Below, piece by piece: positions 42,567-50,998 of a stretch of DNA of 64,000 nucleotides (positions within the stretch are counted from its first letter, which is position 1; the number at the start of each line of letters is the position of its first letter). A model generated the notes under the pieces. The model did not search any database. It had not been told where the DNA came from and was given only the letters and a program-made list of their open reading frames with translations. The stretch is from Pantoea ananatis LMG 2665 (GTDB lineage Bacteria > Pseudomonadota > Gammaproteobacteria > Enterobacterales > Enterobacteriaceae), in the NCBI RefSeq assembly GCF_000710035.2, contig NZ_JMJJ01000017.1, forward strand, positions 1 to 64,000, written 5' to 3'. Made by a program: the position numbers and the translations under genes.

Positions 42567-43262
42567 TCATTGCCTTAATGCGTGCGCAAAAAACTTCACG
42601 CCGTCAGGCCAGGCGCCCGGGTGGCCCGCAAACGCAGTGGCTGCATTGCCGACAAGCAGGTTATGGGTTCCGGCCTGGGTGATGTAAGGCCCCTCTGCGC
42701 GCAATCTCGCCAGCGTAATTAATGAAGGTCGGACAATAACGATATGGCCAGGCCTGTGCTTATCGGGGCTTTCATAGGAAATCACGACCAGCATTCCCTG
42801 GTTAGCAAGCTGCTGTGCATGTAGTGCATCGGCCGCCCTAATCCAGCCCGCCTGACGCCCTTCCTGACTGTCGAACCAGCGTGTCTGCGCGCTTGCGAGC
42901 AATATCTGGCTGTGCTCTGGTGGCCTGAGCATATACACACCCAGCCGGGCCCCCATGGCCGCCGCAAACGCACTGCAGTGAGTATGATTGCCGGGGCCTG
43001 AGTAGTCATCGGGCTTGTCAGGCTGACCGGTTTCCCAGTTGACGTGATGATGATTGAGCCATAAATGCTCAACGTCCGACCGATCAAGCACGGTGAGGAT
43101 CGCCTGAGCGGCAGGCGTGACGGGACCACAGCAGGGTTGCTCAGCGGAGCGCGCGGACGAGGGAATGTTTTCGGCGGCAACCGTTATTCCTGTCAGTGCA
43201 ACGAGTACCACAGCCATGCGGGTGACTAAACTTAAAAAAACGCGGATAAGCGATTTTTTCAT
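42567..43262 (-). CDS. Secreted protein with NlpC/CHAP-like Cys-His features, 231 aa
   Basis: I do not recognise a named family. A signal peptide of about 29 residues (basic start, hydrophobic core, cleavage near TVAAEN) leads to a domain that resembles cysteine amidases of the NlpC/P60 or CHAP type. It has a Cys in HTHCSAFAAAMGARLG, a His in the strand-like PGHIVIVRP, and polar residues in ITQAGTHNLL. Such folds cut peptidoglycan peptides or other amide bonds. A CC pair near residue 45 may form a disulfide. The GAGGTAACG ribosome-binding site supports the start. The gene is converging on rutR and followed upstream by a KTSC gene. The function as a wall amidase is an inference. Confidence 0.6.
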   Translation of the reverse strand: MKKSLIRVFLSLVTRMAVVLVALTGITVAAENIPSSARSAEQPCCGPVTPAAQAILTVLDRSDVEHLWLNHHHVNWETGQPDKPDDYSGPGNHTHCSAFAAAMGARLGVYMLRPPEHSQILLASAQTRWFDSQEGRQAGWIRAADALHAQQLANQGMLVVISYESPDKHRPGHIVIVRPSLITLARLRAEGPYITQAGTHNLLVGNAATAFAGHPGAWPDGVKFFAHALRQ

Positions 43263-43416
43263 CGTTACCTCACTGCGCAGACAGAAAGATCAGCCTGCAG
43301 GGATAATACTGGCAGCCAGAAACAGGCAGACCCGAATGTGTCTGGTTATCCCTGCCACGTCAATGCCCTGAAAACGGTGACGGCGGTCAATGTTTTCAGG
43401 GCTTCAGCAATGCGCG

Positions 43417-43641
43417 CTAGGCATCACTCTTTTGATACATGGAGAAGAAACGGTTGTCGATACTTTCGCGGAAAAAAGCGTCCTGATCGAGGGCAGCACA
43501 GAATCCCTGATAGGTATGAGCAGGCACGGCAAGCCAGCGACGGCAGGTGCCATTGCGGTATTCAAGTTCCAGTACACCTGACGTCGGGTCGAATCCCGCA
43601 CTGCGGAACAGAGAGGAAGAATTAATATCGTGTCGTTTCAT
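43417..43641 (-). CDS. KTSC domain protein, 74 aa
   Basis: This small single-domain protein shows the KTSC pattern: SSSLFRSAGFDPTSGVLELEYRNG, then AVPAHTYQGF and FRESIDNRF. KTSC domains are named for lysyl-tRNA synthetase C-terminal fusions and also occur alone; their role in the free form is not established. It is probably cytoplasmic. It lies about 150 bp upstream of the secreted hydrolase candidate on the same strand. Confidence 0.7.
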   Translation of the reverse strand: MKRHDINSSSLFRSAGFDPTSGVLELEYRNGTCRRWLAVPAHTYQGFCAALDQDAFFRESIDNRFFSMYQKSDA

Positions 43642-43975
43642 AACGGATAGTCCCTATCGGTTGAGCCCAGTACCTGCGTTTAAGAGCGGCAATATAACAC
43701 AGTCATCGATAAGAGTTGCCTTGGGTAAAAATCTTGCCATATTAAAAAATGATGCCCTGCCTGTAGAAGCCACACTGACCATGGTGTACCTGTAATGACG
43801 TCCAGCTAAATGCGTCGTTCGTAGCCGTTTTTCCTTTGTTTTCAGCCACGCTTTACGTTTTCTTGTCAGCCCCGGCGCTGACCGTCAAGGCGGTATAACT
43901 TCGTTTCTCTGTCTGCAGCCAGAGAAATGATAAAACGACTTTATTTTCTTATGATGACAGTGCATCAATAACTGA
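43642..43975. other. Intergenic stretch, no gene seen
   Basis: About 330 bp with no ORF supported by a start signal. The plus-strand ORF 43547-43795 is mostly a shadow of the KTSC gene. Confidence 0.4.
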
Positions 43976-44018
43976 TTGAACGATATCACCATTTGGCTAT
44001 AATAGAACAACCAAATGG
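43976..44018 (+). promoter_or_regulatory. Promoter and candidate autoregulatory operator of the Xre-RES module
   Basis: A sigma70 promoter TTGAAC (43976-43981), 16-bp spacer and perfect TATAAT (43998-44003) is flanked by an inverted repeat CCATTTGG (43989-43996) / CCAAATGG (44011-44018). The repeat brackets the -10, as expected where the antitoxin complex represses its own promoter. Confidence 0.75.
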
Positions 44019-44026
44019 AGGTGATG

Positions 44027-44470
44027 ATGAAACAGTTCACTTTACCCGTATCCGCTGCAGAACCGGATCGTCTATGGCAATTTGCTGGCCTGAGCAGTGC
44101 TGACGGCGTGATGCTGATGGATCAAATCGATGATGGTCTGGACGGCACGGTAGCCAGTCGCATTGTCACCTGGGCGCAAATCTCTCAGGCAGAACTGCGC
44201 CGTATGACCGGCATTGCGGGCTCAACCTTCACCCGCGGCGTTAAAAGCCGCTTTACTGCGGAGCAGAGCGAACGGCTGGTGCGTTTTATTCGCGTGATGG
44301 ATCGTGCGGTTGAGCTGTTTGAGGGTGATAAAGAAAAGGCACGGCAGTGGCTCAATGAGCCTGCGCGCGCCTTAGGCAATAAAAAACCGGCCGATCTGGT
44401 TGCGTCAGAAACCGGTGCTTATGAAGTGCTGAAACTCATTACCCGGCTTGAACACGGTGTGTATTCTTGA
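44027..44470 (+). CDS. Xre/MbcA/ParS-type antitoxin (DUF2384), 147 aa
   Basis: This is the antitoxin of a type II RES-Xre module. It has an N-terminal Xre-like helix-turn-helix (AELRRMTGIAGSTFTRG at about residues 52-68). The C-terminal DUF2384 toxin-binding region, ending ARQWLNEPARALGNKKPADLVASETGAYEVLKLITRLEHGVYS in parts, inserts into the RES active site. Several in-frame ATGs exist; 44027 is chosen because GGAGG lies 5 nt upstream. The stop overlaps the toxin start by 4 bp. The palindrome at the promoter fits autoregulation. Confidence 0.88.
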   Translation: MKQFTLPVSAAEPDRLWQFAGLSSADGVMLMDQIDDGLDGTVASRIVTWAQISQAELRRMTGIAGSTFTRGVKSRFTAEQSERLVRFIRVMDRAVELFEGDKEKARQWLNEPARALGNKKPADLVASETGAYEVLKLITRLEHGVYS

Positions 44471-44934
44471 AGCTCTATCGCATGACCAAAACGCGCTATC
44501 TGGGGTCGGCCTGGAGCGGTTTTGGTGCCCGTGAAGGCGGCGGACGCTGGAACAGCGTCGGCGTATCGATGGTCTACGCTTCTGAAACTGCTTCCCTCAC
44601 CATGCTGGAGACGCTTATCCATCTGCAAAGCGCCAGCGTGCTGGACTTTTTTACCCTCATGAGCATTGACGTTCCCGACAGGCTGATTGAATGGATTGAT
44701 ATCAAGCAACTGCCTGACGACTGGGCCGCACCGGAAGCGCCTGCAGCGCTGCGTTTATTTGGTGATGCCTGGATACAAAGCGGGGGATCGGTCGCACTGC
44801 GCGTGCCCAGTGCCCTTTCGCCCGTGGAATCGAATTATCTTCTCAATCCCGAGCATCCTGAATTCAGTGCGATCGTCAGACAGGCGGTAAACATCCCCTT
44901 CCTTTTTGACGCACGTTTTTCCCGACAGGTATAA
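44467..44934 (+). CDS. RES-domain toxin, 155 aa
   Basis: RES toxins degrade NAD+ (NAD+ phosphorylase or hydrolase) and stop growth when free of antitoxin. The family opening LYRMTKTRYLGSAWSGFGA, the RWNSVGVSMVYAS motif with the conserved Arg, the Glu in ASLTMLETLIHL and the Ser-rich late strand (VPSALSPVESNYLLNP) are all visible. It starts with TTG at 44467, overlapping the antitoxin stop, so it is translationally coupled and made at a low level. A chromosomal-type stabilising or plasmid-maintenance role is likely. Confidence 0.88.
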   Translation: MKLYRMTKTRYLGSAWSGFGAREGGGRWNSVGVSMVYASETASLTMLETLIHLQSASVLDFFTLMSIDVPDRLIEWIDIKQLPDDWAAPEAPAALRLFGDAWIQSGGSVALRVPSALSPVESNYLLNPEHPEFSAIVRQAVNIPFLFDARFSRQV

Positions 44935-45578
44935 AGCCGACGCATTAATATGCACCTCTTCACGTCGCCCTGCGCCCTGACATCGGGTTGGGCTCCGCTT
45001 TGCGATATGTGCTTCAACGTGCACCTTTGTTAACGTTTCGATCGCTGCCGTAAATGGATGTAACAATCGTAAACTTAACGCGCAGCGAAAATATTTTTTA
45101 CCGGAAACAGGGAAGAATACGCAATAAAAAGCAGTCATCCACCTTTCTGGCCCGGTTGTAAACGCATTGATTAGCGACGGATATTTTCAGGACACCGCAT
45201 AATTTGCATTAAGTATTTTTCCGTTTTTTGCATCAATTTGTCGTCGATCGTGGTTAAAACAGGATAAGCAGAGTGAATAACTGAGCCATGATGATTAGGA
45301 AAAATGAATTTGGCTTAAGGTAGAGGATGCTGGCTAAATGACTGATTAATCGCTGATGTGTTTGCAGACGGCACCGATGTAGATTATTCAAAAGCCAAAT
45401 TAACCGCCCCGGAAGAATTTCAAATTGTTATTGCGTTAACAATTTTTTACCTCCTTAACAGAAAATTGATGGTTAAGTAATGACAATAAACCGATTTGCA
45501 ACAACATTTAAAATCAGAAAAACCCCTGATTAATGCATTGTATTTTTAATTCTGGTGTCACTTCATCAGGACAAGAAT
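44935..45578. other. Intergenic region upstream of fliD
   Basis: About 640 bp, AT-rich towards its right half. It should hold the fliD promoter; I found no convincing sigma28 match. No gene is seen; the minus-strand ORF 44755-45138 is a shadow of the toxin gene. Confidence 0.4.
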
Positions 45579-46973
45579 ATGGCAAGCATAAGCACACTCG
45601 GCGCTGGTACTAACCTCGACCTCAACACGTTATATGATAATTTACAGTCAGCTGAGCAGGCGCAACTGACACCGATTACTAATCAGCAGGCGTCTTATAA
45701 TGCGCAGCTGACGGCCTGGGGCGTGGTTCAGAGTTCAATGTCGAAATTGCAAACGGCCGCCTCTGCGCTGGAAAATGCCTCGAGCATTGCCACAACCAAA
45801 GTCACCAGCTCAAATACCGCCTTTACTGCCACGCTTGCCAGCGGTGCCGCAGCCGGAAACTATTCCGTTGAGGTCGATCAGCTCGCCGCCGCGCAGTCTC
45901 TGCTTTCTAAGTCCGCCAGCAGCGAAAGTACCGATCTCGGTGACAGCAGCATGGCATCACGTACGATTACCATCAGCCAGTCTGGGCAGAAATCGCCGCT
46001 GACCGTGACCTTAAACCAGGATCAGACCAGCCTGACAGATATCCGTGATGCAATTAACAAGCAGCAAGGTAGCGTTAATGCCAGCGTGATTATGGCAAAC
46101 GATAACACCTACTATTTGTCCCTGACCGCACGTGATAGCGGTACCGCGAATGCGATGACCGTCAGCACCAATGACTCGACGCTGTCACAGTATATCAGTT
46201 ACAGCAGTGGCGGCAGTAATAACGGCATGACACAGCAGGTTGCTGCTCAGGATGCTCAGTTGAAGATAAACGGTTTGGCTATCACGCGCAGCAGCAACAT
46301 CGTCACCGATGCCCCTGAAGGGGTCACACTGAATCTGAATAAAGTTAACAGCGGTTCCCCTGAAACCTTATCTATCGCCACGGATACCACGCCTATGGCG
46401 ACGGCGATTCAGACGTACGTTGATGCCTATAATTCCCTGCAAAAAACCATTGCAGATCAGACAAATTATACACCCGTGCAGGAAGGCCAGGCGCCAAGTA
46501 CCGATAATGGCGATCTGCTGGGGGATAATACGTTAATGAATATCCAGACCAGCCTGCGCAGCCAGTTTTCCGATCCTCAGGGTAGCGGAAGCATTCAGGT
46601 ACTCTCACAACTCGGCATTACCCAGGACGATAAAGGTGACCTGACGGTAGACAGCACCAAGCTGAATGCCGCCTTAACCAATCAGCCTGCAGATGTTTTA
46701 AGTTTTCTGACCGGTGATGGCAAAACTACGGGGTTCGCGACGCAGGTGACCAACAGACTCAATGATATGTTAGCCAGCAACGGCACGGTATCAAACGCGA
46801 CGACAGGGATTAATACCTCGCTAAAACAGTTGTCTGATCAATATAACAACGTTAATGATCAGATCACCGCGGTCATGGCGCAGTATAAAACGGAGTTCAC
46901 CAATCTGAGTACGCTGGTGTCTTCAATGACGCAGACGGGGGATTACCTCTCTGCACAGTTCGCAAAAATGTAA
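45579..46973 (+). CDS. fliD: Flagellar filament cap protein FliD, 464 aa
   Basis: This is the filament-capping protein that folds flagellin as it leaves the channel. The N-terminal FliD_N region (TLGAGTNLDLNTLYDNLQSAEQAQLTPITNQQ) and the C-terminal heptad-rich FliD_C end (QYNNVNDQITAVMAQYKTEFTNLSTLVSSM in parts) are typical, with the variable middle exposed. The ATG at 45579 has AGGA upstream. It lies in tandem with, and 684 bp upstream of, an intact fliC. On enterobacterial chromosomes these genes are usually divergent, so this is an extra accessory filament set. No fliS or fliT follows. Confidence 0.92.
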   Translation: MASISTLGAGTNLDLNTLYDNLQSAEQAQLTPITNQQASYNAQLTAWGVVQSSMSKLQTAASALENASSIATTKVTSSNTAFTATLASGAAAGNYSVEVDQLAAAQSLLSKSASSESTDLGDSSMASRTITISQSGQKSPLTVTLNQDQTSLTDIRDAINKQQGSVNASVIMANDNTYYLSLTARDSGTANAMTVSTNDSTLSQYISYSSGGSNNGMTQQVAAQDAQLKINGLAITRSSNIVTDAPEGVTLNLNKVNSGSPETLSIATDTTPMATAIQTYVDAYNSLQKTIADQTNYTPVQEGQAPSTDNGDLLGDNTLMNIQTSLRSQFSDPQGSGSIQVLSQLGITQDDKGDLTVDSTKLNAALTNQPADVLSFLTGDGKTTGFATQVTNRLNDMLASNGTVSNATTGINTSLKQLSDQYNNVNDQITAVMAQYKTEFTNLSTLVSSMTQTGDYLSAQFAKM

Positions 46974-47001
46974 TTCTGGTTTAACCGAAATTTTTATCTT
47001 C

Positions 47002-47032
47002 CGCGCTGATGGTACACCTTGCCATCAGCGCG
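47002..47032. terminator. Hairpin downstream of fliD
   Basis: Perfect 11-bp stem CGCGCTGATGG / CCATCAGCGCG with a 9-nt loop, 28 bp after the fliD stop codon. No T-run follows. Confidence 0.55.
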
Positions 47033-47587
47033 CCGCCGTTTGATGTTATCCTTTCCCAGACCGGTTCCTCGTTCTTCCCTTCTCGGCTTAAGCTGAACAC
47101 GAGAAATCCGTTCAACATTATTACCCGTCCGCTAACCGATGTCTCTGGGCATGAGAGCCAAGGCTGAACTCCCGTCGTTTTTCATGACAAACTGGTTTTA
47201 ACGCTGCCAGCAATTTTCTTGATTACGGACGTCTGTCTTTCTTGTGGGAAAATGTAAAAAAATAATGATTATCATCGTAATGCCGGATAATGATATATCT
47301 TACTTTTTAATTAGGGAGAATTAATGCAATTTCCTTAATGAGAGGCTGTGTTACAGAAAAAACATGACTCATCATCCCATGCGGCTAATAATGTAAATAT
47401 TTAATCATCTGTGCTTTTTGATGAGAGATGCTGTAACAAAAGGTTTTCAACCTTTAAAAAGTTATTCTTCTGATTGAGGTTTGTGTGTGCTTATAATAAC
47501 TTTTTTCTGAGTTGTTTCTGTATTTACAACTTCACCGCCCTGTAAAAAAAACCATTCACTAATTAATCTTAACTGGCGTCTTTTCAT
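47033..47587. other. AT-rich leader region upstream of fliC, with a Fur-box-like sequence
   Basis: No gene is seen. AATAATGATTATCATCGTA at 47261-47279 matches the 19-bp Fur consensus at about 15 positions by eye. It lies about 400 bp from the fliC start, so a role is unproven. Confidence 0.35.
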
Positions 47588-47614
47588 TAAAGTTTGGCGT
47601 GGTCAGCTCGATAA
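47588..47614 (+). promoter_or_regulatory. Sigma28 (FliA) promoter of fliC
   Basis: TAAAGTTT (47588-47595), an 11-nt spacer, then CTCGATAA (47607-47614). The -35 is a perfect FliA element, the -10 differs at two positions from GCCGATAA, and the spacing is exact. It lies 43 bp before the start codon, the same distance as in the truncated flagellin gene. Confidence 0.88.
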
Positions 47615-47657
47615 TAATAATGCGTAAATAATACGTTTCTATAAGAAGGAATTTACC

Positions 47658-48593
47658 ATGTCAGTGATCAACACAAACGTTCTGTCGTTAATTACTCAAA
47701 ACAACCTGAATAAGTCACAGTCATCATTGGGTACGGCGATCGAGCGCCTGTCATCAGGCCTGCGTATCAACAGCGCCAAAGATGACGCGGCCGGTGAAGC
47801 GATTGCTAACCGTTTCACATCAAATATTGACGGCCTGACGGTTGCCGCACGTAACGCCAATGACGGTATTTCATTGTCTCAGACGGCTGAAGGTGCACTG
47901 GATGAAATAAACAACAACCTGCAGCGCGTCCGTGACCTGACTGTTCAGGCTCAGAACAGCTCCAACTCAGCATCCGATATTGACTCAATCCAGGCTGAAG
48001 TTAACCAGCGTATGCAGGAGATTGACCGCGATACCAAGCAAACAGATTTCAACGGTCTGAAAGTCCTCAACACGGGATCGGGTAGCAGCACTTACAATTT
48101 CCAGGTCGGGGCGCAGGATGGCCAGACTATCGGTATCACCCTGAGTTCCAGTGACAGCTTCGATCTTGCTGCGGCCGGTAACGCCTCGTCAGGCACCGTG
48201 CAGAATACCAGCGTGACCACTGGCCAGACAGTTAACGGAACCGCCCGTAGCACTGCGGCTATTGGTTTTGACGTGCTGAAGGGTGCCGTAACCGGCGGTA
48301 GTGGTGGCACCGCATCAGGCAGCACCCCACTGGCGGATATCGATAAAGCCATCAAGGCCGTCGACAGTCAGCGCAGCCTGCTGGGTGCATCTCAGAACCG
48401 CTTTGAGTCTACAATCAGTAACCTGAATAACACCGTGACTAACCTGACTGCAGCACGAAGCCGTATCCAGGATGCGGACTATGCAACGGAAGTGTCGAAC
48501 ATGTCACGCGCGCAGATTCTGCAGCAGGCGGGATCGTCGGTACTGGCCCAGGCCAATCAGGTACCTCAGACTATGCTGTCTTTACTTCGTTAA
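47658..48593 (+). CDS. fliC: Flagellin FliC, intact, 311 aa
   Basis: This is the filament subunit exported by the flagellar type III system. Both conserved ends are complete: the N-terminal D0/D1 (INTNVLSLITQNNLNKSQSSLG, AIERLSSGLRINSAKDDAAG) and the C-terminal D1/D0 (RFESTISNLNNTVTNLTAARSRIQDADYATEVSNMSRAQIL in parts, ending VPQTMLSLLR). The central variable domain is short, so this is a compact flagellin. It is very similar throughout to the truncated copy at 9465-10241, so the two share a recent duplication or common donor. It has its own sigma28 promoter and a terminator. Confidence 0.95.
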   Translation: MSVINTNVLSLITQNNLNKSQSSLGTAIERLSSGLRINSAKDDAAGEAIANRFTSNIDGLTVAARNANDGISLSQTAEGALDEINNNLQRVRDLTVQAQNSSNSASDIDSIQAEVNQRMQEIDRDTKQTDFNGLKVLNTGSGSSTYNFQVGAQDGQTIGITLSSSDSFDLAAAGNASSGTVQNTSVTTGQTVNGTARSTAAIGFDVLKGAVTGGSGGTASGSTPLADIDKAIKAVDSQRSLLGASQNRFESTISNLNNTVTNLTAARSRIQDADYATEVSNMSRAQILQQAGSSVLAQANQVPQTMLSLLR

Positions 48594-48603
48594 TCGACAA
48601 TTT

Positions 48604-48635
48604 AAGAACCACGCTTTTTGCAGAGCGTGGTTCTT
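48604..48635 (+). terminator. Terminator of fliC
   Basis: A 12-bp perfect stem, AAGAACCACGCT / AGCGTGGTTCTT, with an 8-nt loop lies just past the stop codon. A/T bases flank the stem, so it may act in both directions with the converging reductase gene. Confidence 0.8.
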
Positions 48636-48654
48636 CTCAGAGGATTAACTTAAA

Positions 48655-49230
48655 TCACCCCTCGCTTACCCTGCGAATAAAATCACTGAACGCGGCTAAC
48701 TGTTTTGCCAGATGTTCCAGCGTGCCCTGCTCAATCACCTTCCCGGCCTGCTCATCGACTTTATTCTGGATCGCCCCACCCATAAATTCCGGCTTGTTCA
48801 GCACCATGGCATCGAGAAATACCAGAATCTGACGCAGGTGATACTGACAACGTGCTCCACCAATAGCGCCCATGGAACTGGTTTGAATCGCCACAGGTTT
48901 TCCCGCCAAAGGTTGATTCGGTACGCGAGATAACCAGTCAATGGCATTCTTTAAACCGCCAGGCACGGAGTAGTTATATTCGGGTGTGACGATAATGACG
49001 CCATCAGCCTCGCGAATACGTGCAGCCAGCGTGTCAACCGTGGCGGGGAATCCCTCTTCTTGCTGAAGATCCGCGTCGTACAGTGGAATATCCCGAATGG
49101 ATGGCAGTGCATCTATGGTCATTCCTTCTGGTGCCAGCTGTGGGAGTGCACGTGCGATCATGGCGTTGTACGAGCCTTGCCTCAGGCTTCCCAGCAGCGT
49201 GACGATTTTTAACGGTTTGTCAGACATCAT
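48655..49230 (-). CDS. NADPH-dependent FMN reductase family protein, 191 aa
   Basis: This flavodoxin-like oxidoreductase (YieF/ChrR type) reduces quinones, chromate or similar acceptors with NAD(P)H. The FMN-binding loop TLLGSLRQGSYN is at about residues 11-22. IIVTPEYNYSVPGGLKNAIDWLSR is the hallmark second motif. GAIGGARCQYHLRQILVFLD marks the dimer interface. The start is preceded by AAGGAG; two adjacent ATGs (49230, 49227) are possible. It stands alone, converging on fliC. Confidence 0.9.
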   Translation of the reverse strand: MMSDKPLKIVTLLGSLRQGSYNAMIARALPQLAPEGMTIDALPSIRDIPLYDADLQQEEGFPATVDTLAARIREADGVIIVTPEYNYSVPGGLKNAIDWLSRVPNQPLAGKPVAIQTSSMGAIGGARCQYHLRQILVFLDAMVLNKPEFMGGAIQNKVDEQAGKVIEQGTLEHLAKQLAAFSDFIRRVSEG

Positions 49231-49314
49231 CCTTCTCCTTTTGAGTGGCTATAATGATTTACCCGATAAATCCAGATAGCATATGAATGCGCTCTTCAAC
49301 AACAAGCAGGTTAT

Positions 49315-49548
49315 ATGAGAACCTTTTTACCGATTTTACTCTCTCTGCTGCTCTCTGGCTGTCTGTCCTCACCCTCACCGCGTGAAACATCGACATCACA
49401 GCTGGCTAATCCTGCATCCCAGCATTGCCTTGCTGTCGGCGGCAAAATTGACAGCGTGAAAACAGCAGCTGGCGAAGAGGGATACTGTACCTTGCCTTCG
49501 GGAGAACGCATAGATGAGTGGGCATTGTACCGCCGCAATACCCCGTAA
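49315..49548 (+). CDS. Small DUF333 lipoprotein, 77 aa
   Basis: This is a predicted lipoprotein: a short signal peptide ends in the lipobox LLSGC with Cys16 as the lipidation site. The mature part matches the DUF333 pattern (ANPASQHCLAVGGKIDSVKTAAGEEGYCTLPSGERIDEWALYR in parts), with two conserved cysteines likely to form a disulfide. DUF333 proteins are small envelope proteins of unknown function in enterobacteria. It is followed 39 bp later by a GNAT gene. Confidence 0.78.
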   Translation: MRTFLPILLSLLLSGCLSSPSPRETSTSQLANPASQHCLAVGGKIDSVKTAAGEEGYCTLPSGERIDEWALYRRNTP

Positions 49549-49587
49549 AACCGGACGGCGGCATCATCTTTAAGGGAGTATCGCATT

Positions 49588-50088
49588 ATGCCTGCCCCGG
49601 ATAACTATCTCGTCCGGCAAGCAACGACGCATGACCTGGCAGGCATCACGGCACTGCTTCAGGAAAACGCAGCGGGCAATGGCGGCGCGCTGAATGGCGA
49701 TTTCCCCGCCGAAAAAGTTGCCGGCATGCTGAATCACCCTGGCGCCATAGTGGCAGTCGCGCAGTGTGCGGCGGGGATTGCCGGCGTGTTATTTAGCACC
49801 TCATCATTCCGGCAAGGCCCGGAGGTGGTGAACGCCATGTTGCGCGCCTAGCCGCCCGGGAAGCAGTGCTGGATTTATGGCCCGGCCTGCATCAGCACCC
49901 GGGCCCGCGGTCAGGGCCTGCTGCTGCGTCTGTACGATGAACTGCGCAGTCACTACGGCAATAAAGCCCCGGTGCTGTTTATCCAGGCTGATAATCGTCG
50001 ATCAATTCAGGCGCACGAGCGTCTTGGCATGACCCAGGTGGCGCAGTTTTACATCAGCAACGTCCATTTTTTGGTCTACAGCCATTAA
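49588..50088 (+). pseudogene. GNAT-family acetyltransferase interrupted by an in-frame amber codon
   Basis: The frame runs from ATG 49588 to TAA 50088 (166 codons) but is broken by TAG at 49849-49851 (codon 88). Both halves together form one GNAT domain: the N-terminal VRQATTHDLAGITALLQ, the acetyl-CoA loop region RARGQGLLLRLYDEL, and the C-terminal ADNRRSIQAHERLGMTQV. TAG for TGG (Trp) is a single-base change and the downstream frame is undamaged. It is therefore a recent nonsense mutation, a sequencing error or a suppressible stop. The substrate is unknown. Confidence 0.85.
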
Positions 50089-50176
50089 TTGTCCTTCACG
50101 CCCTATGGCACAAATTGAAACCTGCACCTGATACAGGCTCTAAAATTAATCTGAAAGGGTTAAGGGAGAACGCAGG

Positions 50177-50968
50177 ATGATCAAAATTTGCCTCACGTGC
50201 GGCACGTCTTATCAACAGCAGGATGTTCACATTGATCGCTGTAAAATCTGTGAGGACGAACGTCAGTATGTCCCGGCAACAGGACAACAGTGGATTTCAC
50301 CTGAGGCGTTGCATGCGGCCCACAGTAATAAATGGTCTCAGCTGGAAAAGGGATTATTCAGCCTGCAAACGGTTCCTGAATTTGCTATTGGTCAGCGGGC
50401 CTTTCTTGTAAAGGGCACGCAGGGCAACGTACTTTGGGACTGCATTCCCGATCTTGACGATGCCACGATTGACATCGTTCGTGCCCTGGGCGGCATCAGC
50501 GCGATTGCGGTTTCTCATCCTCATTACTACAGCACCATGCAAGACTGGGCAGCGGTCTTTGATGCGCCGATTTACCTGCACGCCAGTGACAGCGAGTGGA
50601 TTATGCGTGACAGCCCCTATCTGCGGTTATGGGAAGGTGAGACAAAAATCCTCATGCCTGATGTGACACTGTTACGTCTGGGAGGACACTTTGAAGGTGG
50701 AACCGTGCTGCACTGGGCCAAGGAGGATGGCATCGTGCTGTCTGGTGATATCGTGCAGGTTAGCGCAGGGTCAAACGCAGTCTCTTTTATGTGGAGTTAT
50801 CCCAATATGCTTCCTTTACCCGCCGCGACAATCACTGCGATCGTCAATCGACTTCAACCCTATGATTTCAGGAAACTTTACAGCGCATTTGAAGGGCGCG
50901 ATATTATTGCCGATGCCAGCAGTGTGGTGAAGCAGTCGGCGCAAAAATATATCGATTGTTTACGCTAA
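50177..50968 (+). CDS. MBL-fold metallo-hydrolase family protein with N-terminal Cys-rich motif, 263 aa
   Basis: The N-terminus has a zinc-ribbon-like pattern (CLTCGTSY...CKICEDE, residues about 5-26). It is followed by a metallo-beta-lactamase fold. The usual HxHxDH is reduced to SHPHYYSTMQDW, with LGGHFEGGTVLHW, SGDIVQV and FMWSYPNMLPLP later in the chain. This set is a recognisable subgroup of uncharacterised MBL proteins. At least some metal ligands remain, so hydrolase activity is possible but unproven. It has its own intergenic region and a hairpin after the stop codon. Confidence 0.8.
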   Translation: MIKICLTCGTSYQQQDVHIDRCKICEDERQYVPATGQQWISPEALHAAHSNKWSQLEKGLFSLQTVPEFAIGQRAFLVKGTQGNVLWDCIPDLDDATIDIVRALGGISAIAVSHPHYYSTMQDWAAVFDAPIYLHASDSEWIMRDSPYLRLWEGETKILMPDVTLLRLGGHFEGGTVLHWAKEDGIVLSGDIVQVSAGSNAVSFMWSYPNMLPLPAATITAIVNRLQPYDFRKLYSAFEGRDIIADASSVVKQSAQKYIDCLR

Positions 50969-50972
50969 CCGC

Positions 50973-50998
50973 GGCTGACAGCTCCAGCGCTGTCAGCC
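50973..50998. terminator. Hairpin between MBL gene and decayed MarR gene
   Basis: Perfect 10-bp stem GGCTGACAGC / GCTGTCAGCC with a 6-nt loop, 4 bp past the MBL stop codon. No T-run is present. Confidence 0.6.

Noticed and set aside
45440..45530. Possible sigma28 promoter for fliD
   Set aside because: The best stretch (TTAAGTAA near 45472 and ACCGATTT near 45489) has wrong spacing and a poor -10.
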